Shown one piece after another: positions 35,579-45,693 of a stretch of DNA of 64,000 bases. The stretch spans positions 620,001-684,000 of the forward strand of contig NZ_RQFG01000005.1 in assembly GCF_004769235.1 (NCBI RefSeq). The letters run 5' to 3'. Position 1 is the stretch's first letter. Each line of letters opens with the position of its first letter. A model generated the notes under the pieces. It was not told where the DNA came from, did not search any database, and saw nothing but the letters and a program-made list of their open reading frames with translations. A program made the translations under genes and the position numbers. Source of the stretch: Leptospira kanakyensis. GTDB lineage: Bacteria; Spirochaetota; Leptospiria; Leptospirales; Leptospiraceae.

Positions 35579-35938
35579 ATGAGTAAGAGCCTTCTATTTG
35601 TTATATTCTTTTCTATTTGTTTTTTCGACTGCGGATTGTTTTATAAGGGCGTACCTAAGGCCGGTGAGTTTTGTTATGTACTCGCAAAACCTCCGGAATG
35701 TTTGTACGTAGACTTCGAATCCAAAAAATTAATTTGGAACAATGTAGAGTATGTATTGGAAGAAAAACTCCGAATGGATTATTTTTTTAAGTCCAATGAT
35801 GAGTTGTATGAACTTACTGTCTCCACTGTTAACCGAGTGGAACTAAAAAATCTAACCACTGCAAACTTTAATCAATTCTATATGAGAAAAAAAGATAAGT
35901 TTATCGAGATCCAAACTCCGGATGCCAAACATGAGTAA
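35579..35938 (+). CDS. Small putative lipoprotein
   Basis: A 119-aa protein whose start MSKSLLFVIFFSICFFDCG is a lipoprotein signal with acylated Cys at residue 18. The mature domain is beta-rich (ECLYVDFESKKLIWNNVEYVLEE) and unclassified. An in-frame ATG at 35513 overlaps the preceding stop and would add 22 residues; the later ATG gives the standard lipoprotein start. The 3' end overlaps sufE. Confidence 0.65.
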   Translation: MSKSLLFVIFFSICFFDCGLFYKGVPKAGEFCYVLAKPPECLYVDFESKKLIWNNVEYVLEEKLRMDYFFKSNDELYELTVSTVNRVELKNLTTANFNQFYMRKKDKFIEIQTPDAKHE

Positions 35939-36344
35939 ATCCATTGAGGAAATCCAAAAAGAAATTATAGCTGAGTTTGCTGATCTAACTGATTGGGAAG
36001 AAAAGTTTCAATACCTCATTGAGTTAGGTGAAGAACTTCCCCCCTATCCCGATGAAAAACGAACAGAAGAATATATAGTCCCCGGTTGCCAATCCCGAGT
36101 TTGGGTTGCACCGAAACTCGAAGCGGGAAAATTAGAGTTCGATGCAGATAGCGACACTGCCCTTACCAAAGGCCTCATCGCAATTTTAATACGCGTATTT
36201 TCAGGACAATCTCCGAAAGATATAGCGGATGCCTCACTCGGTTTTATCGAAGAAGTAGGACTTGCAAAGTTTCTTTCCATTTCAAGAAGAAACGGACTTT
36301 TCTCTATGGTACAAAAACTAAAGGGATACGCAGAAAAAGTTTAA
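35931..36344 (+). CDS. sufE: SufE-family cysteine desulfuration protein
   Basis: Accepts persulfide from the cysteine desulfurase SufS and passes it to the Fe-S scaffold. The conserved cysteine loop is VPGCQSRVWV, with Cys at about residue 53 from the ATG at 35931. Flanking family features (IEEIQKEII start; LTKGLIAILIRVFSGQSP) are all present and the length of about 137 aa is normal. An ATG at 35922 would add three residues. It overlaps the small lipoprotein gene and lacks any suf neighbour here. Confidence 0.92.
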   Translation: MSKSIEEIQKEIIAEFADLTDWEEKFQYLIELGEELPPYPDEKRTEEYIVPGCQSRVWVAPKLEAGKLEFDADSDTALTKGLIAILIRVFSGQSPKDIADASLGFIEEVGLAKFLSISRRNGLFSMVQKLKGYAEKV

Positions 36345-36418
36345 TCCCTTTCTTTTTTCCTTTGCAATCTAAAACAACCTCGCTTAGAATTTTGAATCGA
36401 ATCTGATTAAGGAATTCT

Positions 36419-37600
36419 ATGAAACGAAGTCTTATCTTTCTTCTTTTACTTACATTTTTACAATGTAGCAAAGACCTTTCCCCATTTGGTGGTGAACCTG
36501 AAGTCACAACACTAAACCCTCGGTTAAAACCAGAATGGCCAAATCCCAACTGGAAAGTAGTTCCCCCGGAATCCGTTGGAGTTTCCACAAACAAACTAAA
36601 GTTAGCAGAAGAATATGCTTTCACAAGAACTGGGGATGAAACAGATAGAAAAGGAAGACGAACCGACGCTCTCGTTATTTTAAGAAACGGAAAACTAATT
36701 TATGAAAAATATGCGAGAAACTTTTCAGAAGATAAAGTTCATTTAACATGGTCTGTTTCTAAAAGTATTTTACAAACCATGTATGGGATTGCTGTCAAAG
36801 CGGGACTTGTGAAATTAGATGATCCTGGTTATTATCATTATGAACCACTAAGCCGTGACGAAGCTCATAAAAAAATTACCATCCGACACCTTCTCAATAT
36901 GTCTTCAGGACTTGCCGCCGAAGAAGGATATGAAAGTGGTCCCTTAAAATCTTCCGTGATCGCGATGTTATATACAAGAGGACGTAAAGATATGGGTTCC
37001 TTTTGTGCAGGTCTTCCCCTTCGTGCAGAACCAGGAACTCAAGTGTATTATTCTAGTTGCGATACCAATATCCTTTCTGCCATTCTCAAAAAAGTATATG
37101 GAGTCGAAGAATACGACAAACTTCCCTTTGAAAAAATCTTCAAACCTCTAGGAATCACAAATGTAACTTTTGAAAGAGATGGATCGGGAACGTATATTGG
37201 TTCTTCCTATCTTTATATGACAGCCAAAGACTTAGCAAAAATCGGATATTTGTATTTAAATGACGGAGTTTGGAACGGCGAACGTTTGTTACCTGAAGGT
37301 TGGGTGCAGTTTACAAGAACTCCAGCCCCTGGGTATAAAACCACACCTTATTCGGAAGATTTGGCAGAGGACAATTACACTGCCCACTGGTATGCCAACA
37401 CTGGTGTTCCCGAAAGAGGAATCCACGAACCTTGGCCGGATGCACCAAAAGATACCTTTGCTGGCCTTGGCCACTGGGGACAAATGTTGTATGTAATTCC
37501 AAGTCTTGATTTAATCATTGTTCGGTTTGGCGATGATCGCGAAAAAGCGTTTATCAAAAATGATTTTTTAAAATTAGTGAAAGAGTCTGTAATTCGGTAA
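36419..37600 (+). CDS. Class C beta-lactamase-like serine hydrolase, lipoprotein
   Basis: A 393-aa protein. MKRSLIFLLLLTFLQC is a lipoprotein signal with Cys16 as the lipid site. The hydrolase domain carries the nucleophile motif SVSK (Ser112, Lys115), the Tyr element VYYSSCDTN and a late GHWGQ replacing the KTG triad, as in 6-aminohexanoate-dimer-hydrolase and esterase members. It is therefore more likely an esterase or amidase than a true beta-lactamase. A small secreted protein gene follows 4 nt downstream and may encode an accessory domain. Confidence 0.88.
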   Translation: MKRSLIFLLLLTFLQCSKDLSPFGGEPEVTTLNPRLKPEWPNPNWKVVPPESVGVSTNKLKLAEEYAFTRTGDETDRKGRRTDALVILRNGKLIYEKYARNFSEDKVHLTWSVSKSILQTMYGIAVKAGLVKLDDPGYYHYEPLSRDEAHKKITIRHLLNMSSGLAAEEGYESGPLKSSVIAMLYTRGRKDMGSFCAGLPLRAEPGTQVYYSSCDTNILSAILKKVYGVEEYDKLPFEKIFKPLGITNVTFERDGSGTYIGSSYLYMTAKDLAKIGYLYLNDGVWNGERLLPEGWVQFTRTPAPGYKTTPYSEDLAEDNYTAHWYANTGVPERGIHEPWPDAPKDTFAGLGHWGQMLYVIPSLDLIIVRFGDDREKAFIKNDFLKLVKESVIR

Positions 37601-37604
37601 CCTT

Positions 37605-37916
37605 ATGAAAAGAAAAATTTCTGTGATCCTTTCTTTGTTGTTTTTATTTATTTTGTTTTGGGCACAATGGAACTGGAAACATTTATCAAGTTTTCCATCC
37701 ATCATCTCTAGTTTTTATTCGAAAGAATATTGTAGTTGTTACTTTGTGATGCAACTTTCGGAAGAACAGTGCCATGACTTTGCTCGCCAGTGGGTTCCCA
37801 TTAGCGAATTCAAGTTGGATAAAGAAAACACATCCGTGACTGTAAAAGGACTGGGACGAACCAATACGGCAAAATATCTTTCTAAAGAATATGGTTGTAC
37901 CCTTGTGACAGAATAA
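37605..37916 (+). CDS. Small exported protein adjoining the serine hydrolase, possible accessory domain
   Basis: A 103-aa product with an N-terminal hydrophobic segment (about 6-20) that could be a signal peptide or anchor. The mature part has four Cys (CSC, QC, GC) and ends GRTNTAKYLSKEYGCTLVTE. The CSCYFV... pattern and the ending GCTL resemble the N-terminal lead region found fused to some class C-type serine hydrolases in other bacteria. That similarity is from memory and uncertain. It starts 4 nt after the hydrolase stop, so it is cotranscribed. Confidence 0.6.
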   Translation: MKRKISVILSLLFLFILFWAQWNWKHLSSFPSIISSFYSKEYCSCYFVMQLSEEQCHDFARQWVPISEFKLDKENTSVTVKGLGRTNTAKYLSKEYGCTLVTE

Positions 37917-37925
37917 GGATACCCA

Positions 37926-38843
37926 CTAACGATAATATCTGATTCCGGGAAAGATGAAGTTGATTCCAAAAATAAGACCTTTGGATTTCACTTCTTCTGG
38001 AACCGGGCCAAAGTTTTGGCCTCGGATGGAATCCAAACATGCTTGGTCTACCACCACTTGGCCTTGCGAAGAAACCAAACGAACATCAAGCACTTGGCCT
38101 TGTTCGCTTAACATAAATAAAACTTTTGTTTCCCCTTCTTTGATTCCTTCTCGTGCCACAATCCCTGCCACGTCTCGGTAAGCATAGTTTCCACCACCTG
38201 GTGGTGCAAAAGATTCCTCAATTCGTTTTAACATATTTTTAAAGTAATAATAACCTGCTAATTGTTTGGTGGGAATTGTGAGGGCTTTGGCCCCGTCCCA
38301 TCGAAACAAAAAGTCTTGTTGGAACCTGTAGTTAAAAGGAATTTTTGTCATTTGTCCGGAACTTGCGGACTGGTTCGGACTTTCTTCAGCATTGGAATTG
38401 GTTTTTGGATCTGCCTTGAAAATTCCTACTTCAAATAGTTCTTCTTCTTTGGATTGTTCTGATTTGGGTTGGGCTTTGCTTGGAGTGGAAGCAGAACTTC
38501 CCATAATGAATTCACGAAATTGTGTGAGAGTATGAAACCCTTGTTTTTCGGTAAGACCACCGCCACCCGACGAATCTTTGTTAGAGAGTGCTTTGTATTC
38601 GTCTTTTTTGTCTGGGTTGATGAACTGTTGTTCAACAAGAACTTCGTAAATTTTTTCCTGTTCTTTCGGCCCTAACATTTCGGCAGCTTGTTCTTCTGCC
38701 AACATCTTCCAAAGCATATTCCTAGTGATGAGGTGCGCGAGTACAAAGGAAGCGATGAGGATGACAAAGGTGAAAGCGAAGAAAAGTCTACGTTCCCCTT
38801 CTTCCTTTTCAGGTAACCGGAAATCAAAAGAGAGTTGGGCCAT
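37926..38843 (-). CDS. TonB-like protein with C-terminal TonB domain
   Basis: A 305-aa protein. A cytoplasmic start ([19 protein letters not shown]) precedes one membrane segment (about 22-42). A long low-complexity linker rich in Ser, Pro, Lys and Gln follows, and residues about 230-305 form a TonB C-terminal domain ([37 protein letters not shown]). It may energise outer-membrane receptors or act as a structural periplasm-spanning protein. No ExbB/ExbD genes are adjacent. The ATG at 38843 is chosen over an upstream in-frame start; it overlaps ruvB by 20 nt. Confidence 0.82.
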   Translation of the reverse strand: MAQLSFDFRLPEKEEGERRLFFAFTFVILIASFVLAHLITRNMLWKMLAEEQAAEMLGPKEQEKIYEVLVEQQFINPDKKDEYKALSNKDSSGGGGLTEKQGFHTLTQFREFIMGSSASTPSKAQPKSEQSKEEELFEVGIFKADPKTNSNAEESPNQSASSGQMTKIPFNYRFQQDFLFRWDGAKALTIPTKQLAGYYYFKNMLKRIEESFAPPGGGNYAYRDVAGIVAREGIKEGETKVLFMLSEQGQVLDVRLVSSQGQVVVDQACLDSIRGQNFGPVPEEVKSKGLIFGINFIFPGIRYYR

Positions 38844-39849
38844 TTTCGCGATTTTCCCCGATATTTCCAGTATACACAATTCCCAAATGTTCGTAAGCTT
38901 TTTTCGTAGCCACTCGGCCTTGTGGTGTGCGGTCAATGAGGCCAACTCGGACAAGAAACGGCTCGTATGTGTCTTCTAAAGTGCGTTCTTCTTCGCCGAG
39001 CACCACAGCGATAGGTTTGATTCCCACAGGCCCACCACCATAACGATGGATGAGGATGTCCAAAATTTGGCGATCCACGGCATCAAGGCCCAAATGGTCC
39101 ACTCCCATCCTTTCAAAAGCAAACCGGCAGGTTTCTAAATTCACAGAACTTTCGTTACGAACTTCCGCAAAATCCCGAACTCGTTTTAAAAGGTGGTTGG
39201 CAATCCTTGGAGTTTTACGGCTTCGTTTTCCAATCTCCAAAGCGACTCCTTCGCCGAGGGATACTCCGAGAAGTTTGGCCGAACGATCCACGATGATCTG
39301 CATTTCCCCATCGGTATAAAAATCAAGTTTGAGATGGATTCCAAACCGGGACTTTAAAGGCTCACTCACAAGCCCAGAGCGAGTGGTGGCACCGACAAGG
39401 GTAAAGGGTTGGAGTTGGATCTGGAGGGCGTTGGCAGTGACACCTTCACCCACCACAAGATCCACAAAGAAGTTCTCCATCGCAGGATAGAGTAACTCTT
39501 CTTGTTTTTTGATAAAACCGTGGATTTCGTCGATAAAGAGGACTTCGTTGGTTTTGAGTAAAGTTAAGAACCGAACAAGATCTGCACCTTTGGAGATGGC
39601 AGGAGCCGATGTGGGAGTAAAAGCAACTGCCAGTTCATTGGCAATGATATTGGCAAGTGTGGTTTTGCCAAGGCCCGGAGGGCCGGAAATCAGAACATGG
39701 TCGAGGGGGCTCTTTCGTTTGCGAGCCGCCTCCACGTATACCGAGAGATTGGCCAAAACCTCTTTTTGTCCGATAAATTCGGATAATTTTGTGGGGCGAA
39801 GGCTAGGTTCATCTTCGCCCGGTTGGATCCAATCTTCTCTTAAACTCAC
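38824..39849 (-). CDS. ruvB: Holliday junction branch migration helicase RuvB
   Basis: The AAA+ motor of the RuvAB complex. At 341 aa it matches family length. Walker A is GPPGLGKT (56-63), Walker B is FIDEIH, sensor 1 lies in GATTRSG and the winged-helix C-terminus has [30 protein letters not shown] and RTPQGRVAT. It starts 1 nt after the htrA stop. ruvA and ruvC are not in the window. Confidence 0.97.
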   Translation of the reverse strand: MSLREDWIQPGEDEPSLRPTKLSEFIGQKEVLANLSVYVEAARKRKSPLDHVLISGPPGLGKTTLANIIANELAVAFTPTSAPAISKGADLVRFLTLLKTNEVLFIDEIHGFIKKQEELLYPAMENFFVDLVVGEGVTANALQIQLQPFTLVGATTRSGLVSEPLKSRFGIHLKLDFYTDGEMQIIVDRSAKLLGVSLGEGVALEIGKRSRKTPRIANHLLKRVRDFAEVRNESSVNLETCRFAFERMGVDHLGLDAVDRQILDILIHRYGGGPVGIKPIAVVLGEEERTLEDTYEPFLVRVGLIDRTPQGRVATKKAYEHLGIVYTGNIGENRENGPTLF

Positions 39850-39850
39850 C

Positions 39851-41020
39851 TCAATTTGGTTTCTGCTCCGGAGTGATGGAAGTCAAGATTTCATTTTTAT
39901 TTCGAATGATTTTTATCTCAATTCGTTTCCCAATTTTGGAAGATCGCACAAAACCGATGAGTTCTTCCGGTGTTTGGATTTGTTTTCCGCCCATTTCCAC
40001 AATCACGTCAAATAATTTTAATCCGGCTTTGTCAGCAGGAGATCCTTTCATGATCTGGCGAACAATGGCACCTTTTGTGTCTTTGAGTTTGAGTTGTTCC
40101 ACATCTTCTTCATTGATTGCGTCAAGACCAACACCAATCCAAGGACGAGTGACTTTCCCATTGGTTTTGATTTCTTCGGCAACTCGGCGTGCTTCATTGA
40201 TCGGAATGGTAAATCCAATCCCTACAGATCCACCAGATTGAGAAGCAATCATACGATTGATCCCGATCACTTCCCCACGGATGTTAAGAAGTGGGCCTCC
40301 ACTATTTCCTTGGTTGATGGCAGCATCCGTTTGGATGTATGATAATCCAGAAGAATCGATTCCCCCGCGTTGGACAGCAGACACAACACCGACAGTAAAG
40401 GAATGTTCAAATCCAAGGGGAGCACCAATCGCGATGGCCCAGTTTCCTACTTTGACTTTACCGGAATCGGCAAGGACAATCGGACGAAGTGTACCTTTTG
40501 GAGCATCTATCTTGAGTAAGGCGATGTCCATGGTTTCGTCAGAACCAATGAGTTTTGCTTCAAAGGTTTTTTGATTTTTAAACTTCACCGTGAGTTTGTC
40601 CATGTCTTTGATCACATGGTGGTTGGTCATTATATAACCTTCTTCGTTAAGGACAATCCCAGAACCAAGACCCGTTTGTTTTTGTTTCATCACACGACCG
40701 GATCCACCACCTGGACGTCCAAAAAAATGGTCAAAATACGGATCACCTGAAAAAGGATGTTGTTGGACATTCACTGTCCTTTCTGTGGCAATCGATACCA
40801 CACTTGGTGATACTTTATCAAATACTTCTTGGAAGGCATCTTCCAAAGCCACAGCTTGTGTTTGGGCTGGGGACAATTTATCAGTCCCATCTGCTTTTAA
40901 TTGCAGAGGATTTTCGGATGAATTTCCGCAAGTGAGGATGGGTGACAAAAATGTTCCCAACAGTAAAAAACTAAAAGCGATCGCAAGGTAACGTAATGGA
41001 TTCGTTTTTTTATTAATCAT
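39851..41020 (-). CDS. HtrA/DegP-family serine protease with one PDZ domain
   Basis: A 389-aa envelope protease. After an N-terminal hydrophobic segment (about 10-30, ending ILTCGNSS, possibly a weak lipobox) comes a trypsin-like domain with the triad His (TNHHVI), Asp ([12 protein letters not shown]) and Ser (NQGNSGGPL). A single PDZ domain closes the protein ([18 protein letters not shown]), as in DegS and many spirochaetal homologues. The ATG at 41020 has AGGAGAGAG upstream; the open frame further upstream is not needed. Its function is quality control of misfolded envelope proteins or regulated proteolysis. Confidence 0.93.
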   Translation of the reverse strand: MINKKTNPLRYLAIAFSFLLLGTFLSPILTCGNSSENPLQLKADGTDKLSPAQTQAVALEDAFQEVFDKVSPSVVSIATERTVNVQQHPFSGDPYFDHFFGRPGGGSGRVMKQKQTGLGSGIVLNEEGYIMTNHHVIKDMDKLTVKFKNQKTFEAKLIGSDETMDIALLKIDAPKGTLRPIVLADSGKVKVGNWAIAIGAPLGFEHSFTVGVVSAVQRGGIDSSGLSYIQTDAAINQGNSGGPLLNIRGEVIGINRMIASQSGGSVGIGFTIPINEARRVAEEIKTNGKVTRPWIGVGLDAINEEDVEQLKLKDTKGAIVRQIMKGSPADKAGLKLFDVIVEMGGKQIQTPEELIGFVRSSKIGKRIEIKIIRNKNEILTSITPEQKPN

Positions 41021-41143
41021 AGACAATAAACACTCTCTCCTACTATATAAGACCCCCAGAGTTCCAGGAAAGTTCTCATTTCTTGGGATCGTTTTTTTAC
41101 AAAAAAACTTGAACATTTTGTTTCAAACCAAACTAGTCTTAGT

Positions 41144-41704
41144 ATGGCAAAACGTGTTTTGATCCCCCTCTGTCCTGGCTTTGAAGAAATGGAAGCCATC
41201 ATCCTCATCGATGTTTTGAGAAGAGGAAATGTGGAAGTGGTCTCTCTCGGAAAATCAAAAGATCCCATCGTTGCTGCAAGAAAAACTCTGCACTTAGCTG
41301 ATAAAACTTTTTCAGAAATTGTCCCAAGTGAATTTGATGCCATCCTTCTTCCGGGTGGGCTCGAAGGAACCAAACAACTGATGAATGAACCTGAAATTAG
41401 TAAAATTTTAAAATCATTCCAAACAGAAACAAAAATGATCGGTGCCATTTGTGCGGCTCCGAATGTCCTTCGTAACTTAGATATCATCTCCGGAGATGAT
41501 CCTTATACAGCCTTTCCTTCCTCAAATGATTTGGCCAAAGGAAAAGGTGGAAAATATACAGGAGAAAGGATTGTCTCACATAACCATATCCATACGAGCA
41601 TTGGCCCTGGTTCTGCCTTTGAATTTGCTTTGTATATTTTAGAAAAATTGGAAGGAAAGGATGTGATGGAAACGGTTAAGGTTAGTTTACAACTTCCGTC
41701 ATAA
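41144..41704 (+). CDS. DJ-1/PfpI family protein
   Basis: A 186-aa flavodoxin-like protein. The conserved Glu lies in GFEEMEA and the reactive Cys in GAICAAPNVL, the nucleophile elbow of DJ-1/YajL-type proteins. HNHIHTSIGPGSAFEFAL matches the closing block of the DJ-1 subgroup. Family members include glyoxalase/deglycase- and chaperone-like proteins; the activity here is not decided by sequence. It is divergent from htrA, with 123 nt between. Confidence 0.92.
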   Translation: MAKRVLIPLCPGFEEMEAIILIDVLRRGNVEVVSLGKSKDPIVAARKTLHLADKTFSEIVPSEFDAILLPGGLEGTKQLMNEPEISKILKSFQTETKMIGAICAAPNVLRNLDIISGDDPYTAFPSSNDLAKGKGGKYTGERIVSHNHIHTSIGPGSAFEFALYILEKLEGKDVMETVKVSLQLPS

Positions 41705-41747
41705 CATTAACTAAAAAGTTTTACAAAAAAAGAACACAAAACTTTGA

Positions 41748-42104
41748 TTATTCGGTTGATTCCCTTTCTTCCACAAGGGAAAGGACGGCATTTTCCTCGG
41801 TATCAAATACTTCCAAATGGCTTTCCATTCCTGTGAGTTTGAATACCTTAGCCACCGATCCATGTACACTACAGACCTTCAAATTTCCATGGTATTTTTT
41901 TAGTTTGTACATGGCGGTCACAAGTGTTCCAATTCCAGAACTATCCATAAAAGGAACTTTTTCCAAGTTCACCACAATTTCGTATTGGTTTTTACGCATT
42001 TTATCATCCAGAATGTCTTTCAATTCTTTTGCATTGTACAAATCAACCTCACCCTCAATGGTGATAATGGCAACTTGGTTGGATGACTTCTCGTGGATGA
42101 TCAT
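41748..42104 (-). CDS. STAS-domain anti-sigma factor antagonist
   Basis: A 118-aa SpoIIAA/RsbV-like protein. The phosphorylation loop is PFMDSSGIGTLV, with the target Ser after Asp, and VAIITIEGEVDLYNAKEL is the usual first strand and helix. In partner switching, dephosphorylated STAS proteins bind anti-sigma kinases. No RsbW-like kinase is adjacent; the SpoIIE phosphatase at 29296-30579 is the only candidate partner in the window. It is last in the unit following mccB. Confidence 0.93.
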   Translation of the reverse strand: MIIHEKSSNQVAIITIEGEVDLYNAKELKDILDDKMRKNQYEIVVNLEKVPFMDSSGIGTLVTAMYKLKKYHGNLKVCSVHGSVAKVFKLTGMESHLEVFDTEENAVLSLVEERESTE

Positions 42105-42147
42105 TTGTAATGAGTTTGCATTTCAAAGGAGAATGAAAAGTCAAAAA

Positions 42148-43749
42148 TTACATTCGAAAGACACCAAATGGTTTTCTTTCTTCTTTCCTTCGGCTAAGAA
42201 CAGACAACGCTCTTCCTAAAACTTTCCGAGTCTCCGCTGGATCAATGATCCCATCATCCCAAAGGCGAGCCGAACTGTAGACAGCGGAAGACTTCTTTTC
42301 ATAGTCTTCTAAAATTGGTTTTTTAAAAGTAACTTCTTCGTCCGCTTGGATGGATTCTCCTGCTGCTTCCTTCTGGTCTTTTTTGACTGTCCAAAGGACA
42401 TTGGCCGCTTGTTCTCCTCCCATCACAGAAATCCGAGCATTGGGCCACATCCATAAAAATTCCGGAGCAAAGGCACGACCACACATTCCATAGTTTCCGG
42501 CACCGTAAGATCCACCAGTAACGATAGTTAGCTTAGGAACAGTTGTAGTAGAAACTGCATTCACCATCTTGGCACCATCCCGAGCAATCCCATTGTTTTC
42601 GTATTTTTTTCCTACCATAAACCCAGTGATGTTTTGGAGGAACAAAAGAGGGATTCTCCTTTGGTCACAAAGCTCAATAAAATGAGAAGCTTTGAGGGCC
42701 GACTCAGAAAACAAAACTCCATGATTGGCAATGATGCCTACAGGATACCCGTACACTTCGGCAAACCCAGTGACAATGGTTGTGGCATAAAGTTTTTTAA
42801 ACTCATGAAACCTCGATCCATCCACAATCCTTGCAATGATTTCTCTTGGATCATAAGATTTACGGGAATCACGTTCAATGATTCCATAAATCTCTTCTGT
42901 GGGATACAAAGGTTCTTCGGTTTCTTTAGGAGCTGTTTCTAATTTAATATTTAAATTTTTAACAATCGAACGAGTGATCTCCAAAGCATGAAAATCATCT
43001 TCTGCATAGTGGTCTGTCACTCCAGACACACGGCAATGAACATCGGCGCCACCTAACTCTTCCCCAGTGACAACTTCACCGGTTGCTGCTTTGACAAGTG
43101 GTGGCCCACCAAGAAAAATAGTTCCATTTCCTTTCACGATGACAGATTCATCAGACATAGCAGGAATGTATGCACCACCTGCCGTACAAGACCCCATAAC
43201 CACTGCTATTTGAGAAATTCCCTTGGCACTCATTCGTGCTTGGTTGAAAAAAATACGTCCGAAGTGGTCTTTATCAGGGAACACTTCATCCTGCATGGGT
43301 AAAAATGCCCCACCAGAATCCACTAGATAAATACAAGGAAGAGAATTGTTTTCGGCAATCTCCTGTGCGCGAACATGTTTTTTGACTGTGAGAGGATAAT
43401 AGGTTCCCCCTTTGACTGTGGCATCATTGGCAACAATCATACAATCCACACCTTCCACCTTTCCAATCCCGGTAATGATACCAGCAGAAGGAACGGGATC
43501 AGGATACACACCTTCTCCTGCCAAACCACAAATCTCCATAAACTCGGTTCCAACATCAATGAGTTCGGCAATGCGTTCTCTTGCAGTCAACTTCCCTCTT
43601 GATTTATGTTTCTCAAGGGCCTTCTTTCCACCACCTAACTTTACATTTTCGATAACTTTGCGGATAGGTACGATGGTCTCTAAGTATGCCGTTCGATTGG
43701 CAACAAATTCGGAAGAACTGGGGTTCGCCTTGGAGATGATTCTTTCCAT
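42148..43749 (-). CDS. mccB: Methylcrotonyl-CoA-carboxylase-type carboxyltransferase (beta subunit)
   Basis: A 533-aa carboxyltransferase that moves CO2 from carboxybiotin to an acyl-CoA. The sequence follows MCC beta closely: [20 protein letters not shown], then [17 protein letters not shown] and [20 protein letters not shown]. The C-terminal half has [18 protein letters not shown]. Both crotonase-like lobes are complete. MCC acts in leucine breakdown. The matching biotin carboxylase and carrier are at 4.7-6.7 kb, so the enzyme's genes are split between two loci. The gene starts 1 nt after the alpha/beta hydrolase. Confidence 0.9.
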   Translation of the reverse strand: MERIISKANPSSSEFVANRTAYLETIVPIRKVIENVKLGGGKKALEKHKSRGKLTARERIAELIDVGTEFMEICGLAGEGVYPDPVPSAGIITGIGKVEGVDCMIVANDATVKGGTYYPLTVKKHVRAQEIAENNSLPCIYLVDSGGAFLPMQDEVFPDKDHFGRIFFNQARMSAKGISQIAVVMGSCTAGGAYIPAMSDESVIVKGNGTIFLGGPPLVKAATGEVVTGEELGGADVHCRVSGVTDHYAEDDFHALEITRSIVKNLNIKLETAPKETEEPLYPTEEIYGIIERDSRKSYDPREIIARIVDGSRFHEFKKLYATTIVTGFAEVYGYPVGIIANHGVLFSESALKASHFIELCDQRRIPLLFLQNITGFMVGKKYENNGIARDGAKMVNAVSTTTVPKLTIVTGGSYGAGNYGMCGRAFAPEFLWMWPNARISVMGGEQAANVLWTVKKDQKEAAGESIQADEEVTFKKPILEDYEKKSSAVYSSARLWDDGIIDPAETRKVLGRALSVLSRRKEERKPFGVFRM

Positions 43750-43750
43750 A

Positions 43751-44656
43751 TTAATCCTTATTTTGTTTGTTAAAATGAAAGGTTTTTGTTTTTTTATGCG
43801 AGAAGGAATCTACAAAGTAGTGGAGTTTTTCAAAAACCACTTCTGGACATTCTTCCATAGGAAGGTGTTTGGAAGGAAGAAAAACAAGACTACTCGTCCG
43901 AAGTGTTTCTTTCATATACTCGGTTTGGTTTGGAGAAATACGAAAATCTTCTTCACCGATATAAATTTGACGAAGACCCACAAAGTTTTTAGCACCTTCT
44001 TCAATTTCACGAAGGGCATGAGTGGAACGATCCACATTCCGAACAAACTCCAATGTGTTTTTTCGGGCCTTACCTTCAAATAACAAATGATACATGGTCT
44101 TTTCCCATTCATAGGTTAAGTGGTGTGTTTTTTTCACAAGGAAAAGTTTATAAAACAAACGAAGGAGGGGTGGACGAAACAAAAAGGAAAACACTTCCCC
44201 AATCAAAGGCAAACGAAGGAAATGTAAGGGATAATAAAATCGAAATTTTGGTAACTTCATAAATCCACCCAGTATGGATAAGGATTTATATTGGTTTGCG
44301 TGTTCTTTAAAAGTGAAACAAAGGATAGGAAGGGCATAGTCAAAAGCCACAACATGAACCTTTTTATCTCCGACTACCTTTTCTAAAAAAGGAGCCAGGT
44401 AATGAGCTTGGAGTCTGTGAGATAGAGGGCCATCCGGTCTTGTGCTAAATCCAGTTCCCAAAAAATCAAGGGCAATCACTCGGTAATGAGTGGATAACAA
44501 ATTCACCAATTTACGGTAGTTATATGATGTAGTTAAAAAACCAGGAAGTAGTAAAATAATTTCATCACCCTTCCCTTCATCCAAATAGAAAAAACGTAAG
44601 TCATCAATTTCTACTGTTTTTCCGGAATTGATATGTTCTAACAAACTGGGTGTCAT
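43751..44656 (-). CDS. Alpha/beta hydrolase with Asp in the nucleophile elbow
   Basis: A 301-aa alpha/beta-hydrolase. The oxyanion-side strand is [10 protein letters not shown] and the usual DFLGTGFS block follows. Where esterases have GxSxG this protein has VVAFDYALP (Asp106), the pattern of haloalkane dehalogenases and epoxide hydrolases. An acidic turn (GEEDFRI) and a C-terminal His ([11 protein letters not shown]) complete a possible triad. The ATG at 44656 is preferred over a GTG six bases earlier because GGAG is well spaced. It sits between the GLMU-family gene and mccB. Substrate unknown. Confidence 0.83.
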   Translation of the reverse strand: MTPSLLEHINSGKTVEIDDLRFFYLDEGKGDEIILLLPGFLTTSYNYRKLVNLLSTHYRVIALDFLGTGFSTRPDGPLSHRLQAHYLAPFLEKVVGDKKVHVVAFDYALPILCFTFKEHANQYKSLSILGGFMKLPKFRFYYPLHFLRLPLIGEVFSFLFRPPLLRLFYKLFLVKKTHHLTYEWEKTMYHLLFEGKARKNTLEFVRNVDRSTHALREIEEGAKNFVGLRQIYIGEEDFRISPNQTEYMKETLRTSSLVFLPSKHLPMEECPEVVFEKLHYFVDSFSHKKTKTFHFNKQNKD

Positions 44657-44658
44657 GT

Positions 44659-45690
44659 TCACTCCGCAAAACTTCCGTATAACTTTCTTAAATATTCATC
44701 TTCAAATTCAAAAAGATTCATTCCGCGACGAGCCATGATTTTTTTGGTATCAAAAAGAAATTCTTCTAATCGGTAACGTCCACCCGGCCTTATCCAAGTG
44801 AAGGCAGGCACATAACCTTGGATTCTGGATTCCACAATGTTACTTGCTATATCAAATACTGTACCTGTATTCGACATCACACCAATCGCCAGTTTTGTAA
44901 AAGGTCCAATCAGAGATCCAAACTTAATGGTTCCTGTGTTCACAACCGAATCACCGATCTTTAGTTTAACGATCCCATAATTGTTTTTTAAGTCACTCGT
45001 TGTGGATAGTGCGCCTAAGTTTACCCATGTGGATACAAAACTATGACCGAGAAAACCTTCATGGTGTTTGTTGGTATAATCTAGAATGATTGAATTTTCG
45101 ACTTCTCCACCAATCCGGCACTGGTTTCCAATGAGAGAACCCCCAGTGATCCGAGCATTGTCGATTTGAGTATTTTTCCCCACAAAAAGTGGGCCTTCTA
45201 AAAAACTAAAGGAAGAAATTTTGGCTCCATCTTCGATAAGGATTGGTCCATGCGTTGTATCAAAAACAACACCGGGATACACAGTCGCTTGCGGATGGAT
45301 GTAAAGATGTTTTTCTTTTCCAACAATATGAAAACCCGATTGTTTTGCTTTGAACTTTTGACGAAACCGTTTCCAATCTTTTTCTAAAGTCAGTGTGTCT
45401 TCAATGATCGATGTGACTGTTCCGAGTAACTCCCAAGGCAGATAAGAATCAGAACTATAAATCGAATCATAAGAATCTAAATTGGCAGGCAAAACATGTG
45501 GGTATCTATGAAAGATTAGTTTTTCAAATTCGAGATTGGGGCCTTTATAAAAAATTTTTGCCCCTGGATACTTACGTTCTAATTTTTCGAGTAGAGTGAT
45601 ACCACCTAGGTTCCATTCAAAAAAAGAATGAAACCTGGACAGAGGTTCAAGAGACGGATTTCTTTTGGAATCGTCAAGTAGAAGGTTCAC
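44659..45690 (-). CDS. GLMU-family sugar nucleotidyltransferase/acetyltransferase-like protein
   Basis: A 343-aa protein with a C-terminal left-handed beta-helix (about 130-290): many hexapeptide-like turns such as IHPQATVYPGVVFDTTHGPI and IGNQCRIGGEVENSIILDYT. The overall form matches the alternative GLMU family (TIGR03991 type) found in Bacteroidetes and spirochaetes. The gene directly follows glmM and glmS, so it probably completes UDP-GlcNAc synthesis. A canonical LxAGxGTRM pyrophosphorylase loop is not visible in its N-terminus, so the uridylyl step is less certain. The GTG start has GGAG 7 nt upstream. Confidence 0.82.
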   Translation of the reverse strand: MNLLLDDSKRNPSLEPLSRFHSFFEWNLGGITLLEKLERKYPGAKIFYKGPNLEFEKLIFHRYPHVLPANLDSYDSIYSSDSYLPWELLGTVTSIIEDTLTLEKDWKRFRQKFKAKQSGFHIVGKEKHLYIHPQATVYPGVVFDTTHGPILIEDGAKISSFSFLEGPLFVGKNTQIDNARITGGSLIGNQCRIGGEVENSIILDYTNKHHEGFLGHSFVSTWVNLGALSTTSDLKNNYGIVKLKIGDSVVNTGTIKFGSLIGPFTKLAIGVMSNTGTVFDIASNIVESRIQGYVPAFTWIRPGGRYRLEEFLFDTKKIMARRGMNLFEFEDEYLRKLYGSFAE

Positions 45691-45693
45691 TGT

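Noticed and set aside
41042..41070. Possible htrA promoter (TTCCTG-17-TATAGT on the minus strand)
   Set aside because: The -35 is poor, and transcription from this -10 would begin inside or past the AGGAGAGAG ribosome-binding site.
41705..41747. AAAGTTTT/AAAACTTT repeat between the DJ-1 and STAS genes as a bidirectional terminator
   Set aside because: AT-only stem with a long loop; too weak compared with the clear terminators elsewhere.
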